In this document: positions 6,376 through 7,695 of the stretch, piece after piece
Position numbering within the stretch: the first letter of the stretch is position 1
Layout of the letters: every line of letters begins with the position of its first letter
Assembly: GCA_000434215.1 (NCBI GenBank)
Contig: HF999707.1
Span: 1-7,695 of the forward strand
Origin: Bacteroides sp. CAG:144
GTDB lineage: Bacteria > Bacteroidota > Bacteroidia > Bacteroidales > UBA11471
Direction: 5' to 3'
DNA length: 7,695 bases
The notes under the pieces: generated by a model
The model's database searches: none
Told to the model about the DNA's origin: nothing
What the model saw: only the letters and a program-made list of their open reading frames with translations
Position numbers and translations under genes: made by a program

Positions 6376-7695
6376 ATGAAAAAACATTTCCTCTTCTCCA
6401 TTCTTTTAGGATGGGTATTTACTCTTCCCTGCAACGCAGCCCAAGAAGGACGACAAATCAAAGACCTTACATCTTCTTCATGGTCGATCACCCTCGACAA
6501 AACGGCAAAATGGCAGAATGATAAACTCTACCTACCTCCGGTAAATCCGGAAAATCTGCCTATAAATTTACCTTCCGGAGGGTGGACTCTCCTCGATAAT
6601 CCCGACACAACGGGAATCACTTTACCGGCAACGGTAGAAGGGACTCTTTGGGGATATAATGGACAAACATTTGGCGTTACGGGCAATTACACCGGTGTCT
6701 CATGGTTTCATACCCGCACATTTATTCCACAATCATGGAAAGGGAAACGTATTGTTTTACAAGTCGGCTCGGTACGTTTCCGGGCGGAAATATTTATCAA
6801 TAGGGAATTATCGGGATACGATTTGGTAAACAGTACCCCTTTCGACATCGATATTACCCCGTATGTAAAATATGGTAAAGAAAACGAAATAGCTTTCCGC
6901 ATAACCGATCCTAACGGAAATTTCAACTGGAAAGATTCACAACTATACACTTGGGGAAACTATTTCACGAACCCCTCACACGGATTCGGCGGTATCACCG
7001 GTAAAGTAACACTGATAGCGACAGATCCGCTCTATATCTCGGACGTATTTATCAAAAACAAACCGCAACCTCATGAAATAGAGGTGGAAATATCTCTCGA
7101 TAACGGCTATGCAGATGTCCAAAAAGGCAAAGAAATCCAATTGGAGATCATGGAACACGTATCGGGGAAAAGCATATACAAGAAAGAATATTCTCTCCCG
7201 CCTTTGCAAACCGGGAGCAACACCCAAACTTACCACATCGCTCTGCCCAAAGCCAAACTGTGGAGCATAGACTCCCCCAACCTTTACGACCTGAAAGTTA
7301 CAGTCGGCAACGATAATCGTTCGCAGCGATTCGGATTTCGTTGGTTTGAAATAAAAGATATTAACGGAGACAAGCAATTTTACCTCAATGGAAAACGTAT
7401 TGTTTTGCGCACGGCTATTTCTTGGAGCTTTTGGCCCGACAACGGTATCGCACCGACCGACGAATTGGCTCGACGTCAAATAGAGATTGCCAAAAAACTG
7501 GGTCTGAACATGCTCAACTTCCACCGTACGATAGGTTCGCCTAACGTCCTCGATTATGCCGATGAGTTAGGATTGCTCTATTTCGAAGAACCGGGCGGAA
7601 ATCAATACTCGGCTTCTCGATTCAATGACGGGACCGAAGCCACGGCATTCTATTTCGGATACCGTAACGAAAAGTTGGCACGCATGATAAAGCGC
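6376..7695 (+). CDS. Secreted glycoside hydrolase family 2 protein, 3' end outside window
   Basis: The frame is open from ATG 6376 to the last base, giving 440 codons without a stop, so it is truncated by the window. A signal peptide (MKKH, hydrophobic 5-17, likely cleavage A22/Q23) exports it to the periplasm or surface. Layout typical of GH2 (beta-galactosidase/beta-glucuronidase superfamily): an N-terminal jelly-roll sugar-binding domain of about 35-215 (WFHTRTF, then RAEIFINRELSGYD and TPFDIDITPYV), an Ig-like sandwich of about 218-320 ending in LWSIDSPNLYDLKV and FGFRWFEI (319-326), then the start of the TIM barrel at about 335 (FYLNGKRIVLR, 335-345; LGLNMLNFHRT, 375-385; LGLLYFEEPGG). 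The catalytic Asn-Glu acid/base and the nucleophile Glu lie beyond the window, so the substrate and activity cannot be read. The nearby pectinesterase hints at a plant cell-wall glycan. Confidence 0.88.
   Translation, partial: MKKHFLFSILLGWVFTLPCNAAQEGRQIKDLTSSSWSITLDKTAKWQNDKLYLPPVNPENLPINLPSGGWTLLDNPDTTGITLPATVEGTLWGYNGQTFGVTGNYTGVSWFHTRTFIPQSWKGKRIVLQVGSVRFRAEIFINRELSGYDLVNSTPFDIDITPYVKYGKENEIAFRITDPNGNFNWKDSQLYTWGNYFTNPSHGFGGITGKVTLIATDPLYISDVFIKNKPQPHEIEVEISLDNGYADVQKGKEIQLEIMEHVSGKSIYKKEYSLPPLQTGSNTQTYHIALPKAKLWSIDSPNLYDLKVTVGNDNRSQRFGFRWFEIKDINGDKQFYLNGKRIVLRTAISWSFWPDNGIAPTDELARRQIEIAKKLGLNMLNFHRTIGSPNVLDYADELGLLYFEEPGGNQYSASRFNDGTEATAFYFGYRNEKLARMIKR

Overview
The window looks like a chromosomal stretch from a Bacteroidales bacterium (gut-type Bacteroidota). 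The evidence is two upstream elements of the Bacteroides form (TTTG, about 20 bp, TAnnTTTG), exported proteins whose signal peptides end just before Gln, a large multidomain carbohydrate esterase with a short 'YYNMQG...GV' C-terminal tail, and an exported glycoside hydrolase family 2 (GH2) protein. I cannot name the genus from sequence alone.

Layout. Bases 1-229 are a non-coding leader with a very good promoter (134-165). Bases 230-4714 (+) encode one 1494-residue secreted pectinesterase (CE8). It has a long N-terminal train of beta-sandwich and InlB-like modules, an Ig-like domain, the catalytic beta-helix, an Fn3-like domain and a short C-terminal tail. A strong intrinsic terminator follows (4739-4775). 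Bases 4776-5076 are non-coding, with a short direct repeat and a long hairpin that probably ends the opposing transcript. On the minus strand, 6184 down to 5077 holds a secreted MsrA-MsrB methionine sulfoxide reductase fusion, split by a frameshift. At 6376 (+), divergent from msrAB, starts a secreted GH2 enzyme that runs off the window end with 440 codons visible.

The most notable observation is in msrAB. A perfect 22-bp tandem duplication (5565-5586 and 5587-5608) lies exactly at the junction of the MsrA and MsrB domains. Because 22 is not a multiple of 3, MsrB is thrown out of frame. Deleting one copy restores a 361-codon MsrA-MsrB protein with every catalytic motif. The unit boundary coincides with the end of a 6-bp inverted repeat, and a second 9-bp inverted repeat overlaps it. 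This suggests a slippage-generated, possibly reversible, lesion.

How the genes fit together: the pectinesterase and the GH2 enzyme are probably both exported glycan-degrading enzymes (de-esterification of homogalacturonan and trimming of a pectin- or plant-derived glycan). No SusC/SusD pair or regulator is visible, so a polysaccharide utilisation locus is only suggested. The Msr protein is an envelope oxidative-repair enzyme with no obvious functional link to its neighbours. I do not see a wholly new system here.
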